A stretch of 64,000 nucleotides of DNA from Pseudoalteromonas shioyasakiensis (GTDB taxonomy: Bacteria > Pseudomonadota > Gammaproteobacteria > Enterobacterales > Alteromonadaceae). A program made the position numbers and the translations under genes. This document shows positions 62,734 through 64,000 of the stretch, in pieces (position 1 is the first letter of the stretch; every line of letters begins with the position of its first letter). The stretch spans positions 3,210,501 through 3,274,500 of the forward strand of contig CP058414.1 in the NCBI GenBank assembly GCA_013391845.1, written 5' to 3'. The notes under the pieces were generated by a model that saw only the letters and a program-made list of their open reading frames with translations, was not told where the DNA came from and made no database searches.

Positions 62734-63621
62734 CTAAGCTCGTGGATGATGTTGCTCGTGTACCGACTTCAATCTTTCATTCGCTACATGGGTATAAATT
62801 TGTGTTGTTGATAAGTCACTGTGACCTAACATCATTTGCACGACTCTAAGGTCCGCCCCATGATTAAGCAAATGCGTTGCAAACGCGTGTCTGAGCGTAT
62901 GCGGTGATAACGGCGATTCAACTGATGCCAAAATAGCATAGTGTTTGATGCGATGCCAAAAAGTTTGTCGCGTCATACCAATCCCACGCTTAGATGGGAA
63001 CACAAAGTCAGTGGCATGCTTTATCATTTGCGAACGGCCCACTTTTAAGAATTGCTCAAGCCAATACATTGCTTCTTCACCCAAGGGAACTAAGCGCTCC
63101 TTATTACCCTTACCTTTTACAAAAACCACAGCTTGGCGCAAATTAATTTGCTCCATTCTGAGCCCCACCAGCTCAGTAACACGAAGCCCTGTAGCATATA
63201 AAAGCTCAAGCATGGCTTTATCGCGAAGTCCCATAGGGTCTTCTATGTCTGGGGCTGCAAGCAATGCTTCTACTTCGGCTTCGGATAGGGTTTTCGGTAA
63301 TGATTGCCCAGCTTTTGGTTGAGCAATGTTTACCATGGGTGAATCTGCAATCACTTTTTCGCGCACAAAATACTGATAGAAACGTTTCAGTGCACTAATG
63401 CTACGTGCGGTGCTGCGCGACTTCAGTCCTAGATCGACGCGGTAAGCTAAATACGCTTCGATATCATCTGAGCTAACGGCAAGAAGGTCTTTATCTTTTA
63501 TAAATTGGCAAAACTTTTCAAGGTCACTGCGATAGGCCGCCAATGTATTTTCGCTGACGCCTTGCTCAAGATACAGAGTATCTAAAAATAACTCTAAATG
63601 TTCGGCGTTATTTGCTGTCAT
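62734..63621 (-). CDS. xerD: XerD, site-specific tyrosine recombinase
   Basis: Resolves chromosome dimers at dif together with XerC. The 295-residue protein has the N-terminal SAM-like domain ([20 protein letters not shown]) and the catalytic domain. The catalytic residues lie in [15 protein letters not shown] (Arg), [12 protein letters not shown] (Lys), [20 protein letters not shown] (His, Arg), [15 protein letters not shown] (His, Tyr). The start at 63621 has AGGTG 5 nt upstream and fits the usual length; an ATG at 63678 would add 19 atypical residues. Divergent from fldB. Confidence 0.96.
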   Translation of the reverse strand: MTANNAEHLELFLDTLYLEQGVSENTLAAYRSDLEKFCQFIKDKDLLAVSSDDIEAYLAYRVDLGLKSRSTARSISALKRFYQYFVREKVIADSPMVNIAQPKAGQSLPKTLSEAEVEALLAAPDIEDPMGLRDKAMLELLYATGLRVTELVGLRMEQINLRQAVVFVKGKGNKERLVPLGEEAMYWLEQFLKVGRSQMIKHATDFVFPSKRGIGMTRQTFWHRIKHYAILASVESPLSPHTLRHAFATHLLNHGADLRVVQMMLGHSDLSTTQIYTHVANERLKSVHEQHHPRA

Positions 63622-63749
63622 TACACCTTTTTGTGCTTGTGAATTATTATCAGCCACGCGTACTCTCATCCTTATCAAGGTATCAATTGATTATACCTTA
63701 CGGTAAACTTAGGCCTATCATATCAGGCAAATACACAGTGATAAATACG

Positions 63750-64000
63750 ATGCAGATTGGTTTATTTTATGGTTCTACAACCTGCTACACAGAAATAGCG
63801 GCAGAGAAAATTCGCGATATTATTGGCCACGACATAGTGAGCCTTCACAATATCAAAGATGAGCCATTAAAAAATGCAGAGCAATTTGATTTCGTTATCT
63901 TCGGCATCTCAACTTGGGACTTTGGTGAGCTGCAAGAAGATTGGGAATCAATCTGGGACGACATTAAAGATGTTAACTTAAACGGCAAAACCGTGGCTCT
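63750..64000 (+). CDS. fldB: FldB-type flavodoxin (partial, runs off the window)
   Basis: The first 83 residues of a flavodoxin. The FMN phosphate loop is [18 protein letters not shown] and the flavin-stacking region is [15 protein letters not shown], both close to E. coli FldB. The fldB / xerD divergent arrangement is conserved. The 3' end lies beyond position 64000. Confidence 0.93.
   Translation, partial: MQIGLFYGSTTCYTEIAAEKIRDIIGHDIVSLHNIKDEPLKNAEQFDFVIFGISTWDFGELQEDWESIWDDIKDVNLNGKTVA

Overview
The window reads as chromosomal DNA of a marine gammaproteobacterium of the order Alteromonadales, most like Pseudoalteromonas. This rests on close protein resemblance to E. coli housekeeping proteins (ArcA, CsrA, AlaS, PrfB, MurQ, RecJ, XerD), a moderately AT-rich composition, the Na+-pumping oxaloacetate decarboxylase, the many TonB-linked proteins, and conserved gammaproteobacterial gene orders (yggX-mutY / trmB; recX-alaS-lysC-csrA; fldB / xerD-dsbC-recJ-prfB-lysS). 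No phage, transposase gene or CRISPR array was found. All functions are read from sequence by eye.

Layout. 0-9.3 kb: hybrid histidine kinase, yggX, mutY, trmB, rsmC, a sensor kinase coupled to a YfiR-like periplasmic protein, and arcA. 9.3-18.2 kb: arcB convergent with arcA, folE2, a DUF2726 protein, mtnN with a CobD/CbiB-like membrane protein, tyrS, and an M23 murein endopeptidase. 18.2-24.8 kb: the oadGAB sodium pump with PdhR-like operators upstream, small stress-type membrane proteins and lipoproteins, and a repeat-rich spacer. 24.8-30.9 kb: csrA, lysC, alaS, recX, a membrane protein, ribA. 31-35.5 kb: a Fur-box-preceded TPR-TonB protein, a MITE-like repeat, a tyrosine phosphatase, and a tonB / ECF sigma / putative anti-sigma operon. 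35.5-37.3 kb: a PQQ-type sugar dehydrogenase lipoprotein bracketed by dispersed repeats.

37.3-55.8 kb is the most interesting region. It looks like a dedicated locus for scavenging peptidoglycan fragments. It encodes a TonB-dependent receptor, an AmiD-type amidase fused to a YfeW-type penicillin-binding protein, a NamZ-type exo-muramidase, an NlpC/P60 endopeptidase, an L,D-transpeptidase-fold lipoprotein, another serine-hydrolase-like lipoprotein, a Na+ symporter, a BadF-type sugar kinase, the MurQ etherase, an L-Ala-D/L-Glu epimerase, an NhaC-type transporter and a MurR/RpiR-type regulator. Shared inverted repeats (ATGGAATA-N3-TATTCCAT and relatives) precede the transcription units and are candidate operators for that regulator. 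Proposed flow: outer-membrane uptake, periplasmic cutting into sugars and peptides, Na+-driven MurNAc import, phosphorylation, then MurQ conversion to GlcNAc-6-P and lactate, while the peptides become L-Ala-L-Glu.

55.9-64 kb: a tRNA cluster (one Ser-GCU and four Arg-ACG), lysS, prfB with its programmed +1 frameshift, recJ, dsbC, xerD and the start of fldB.
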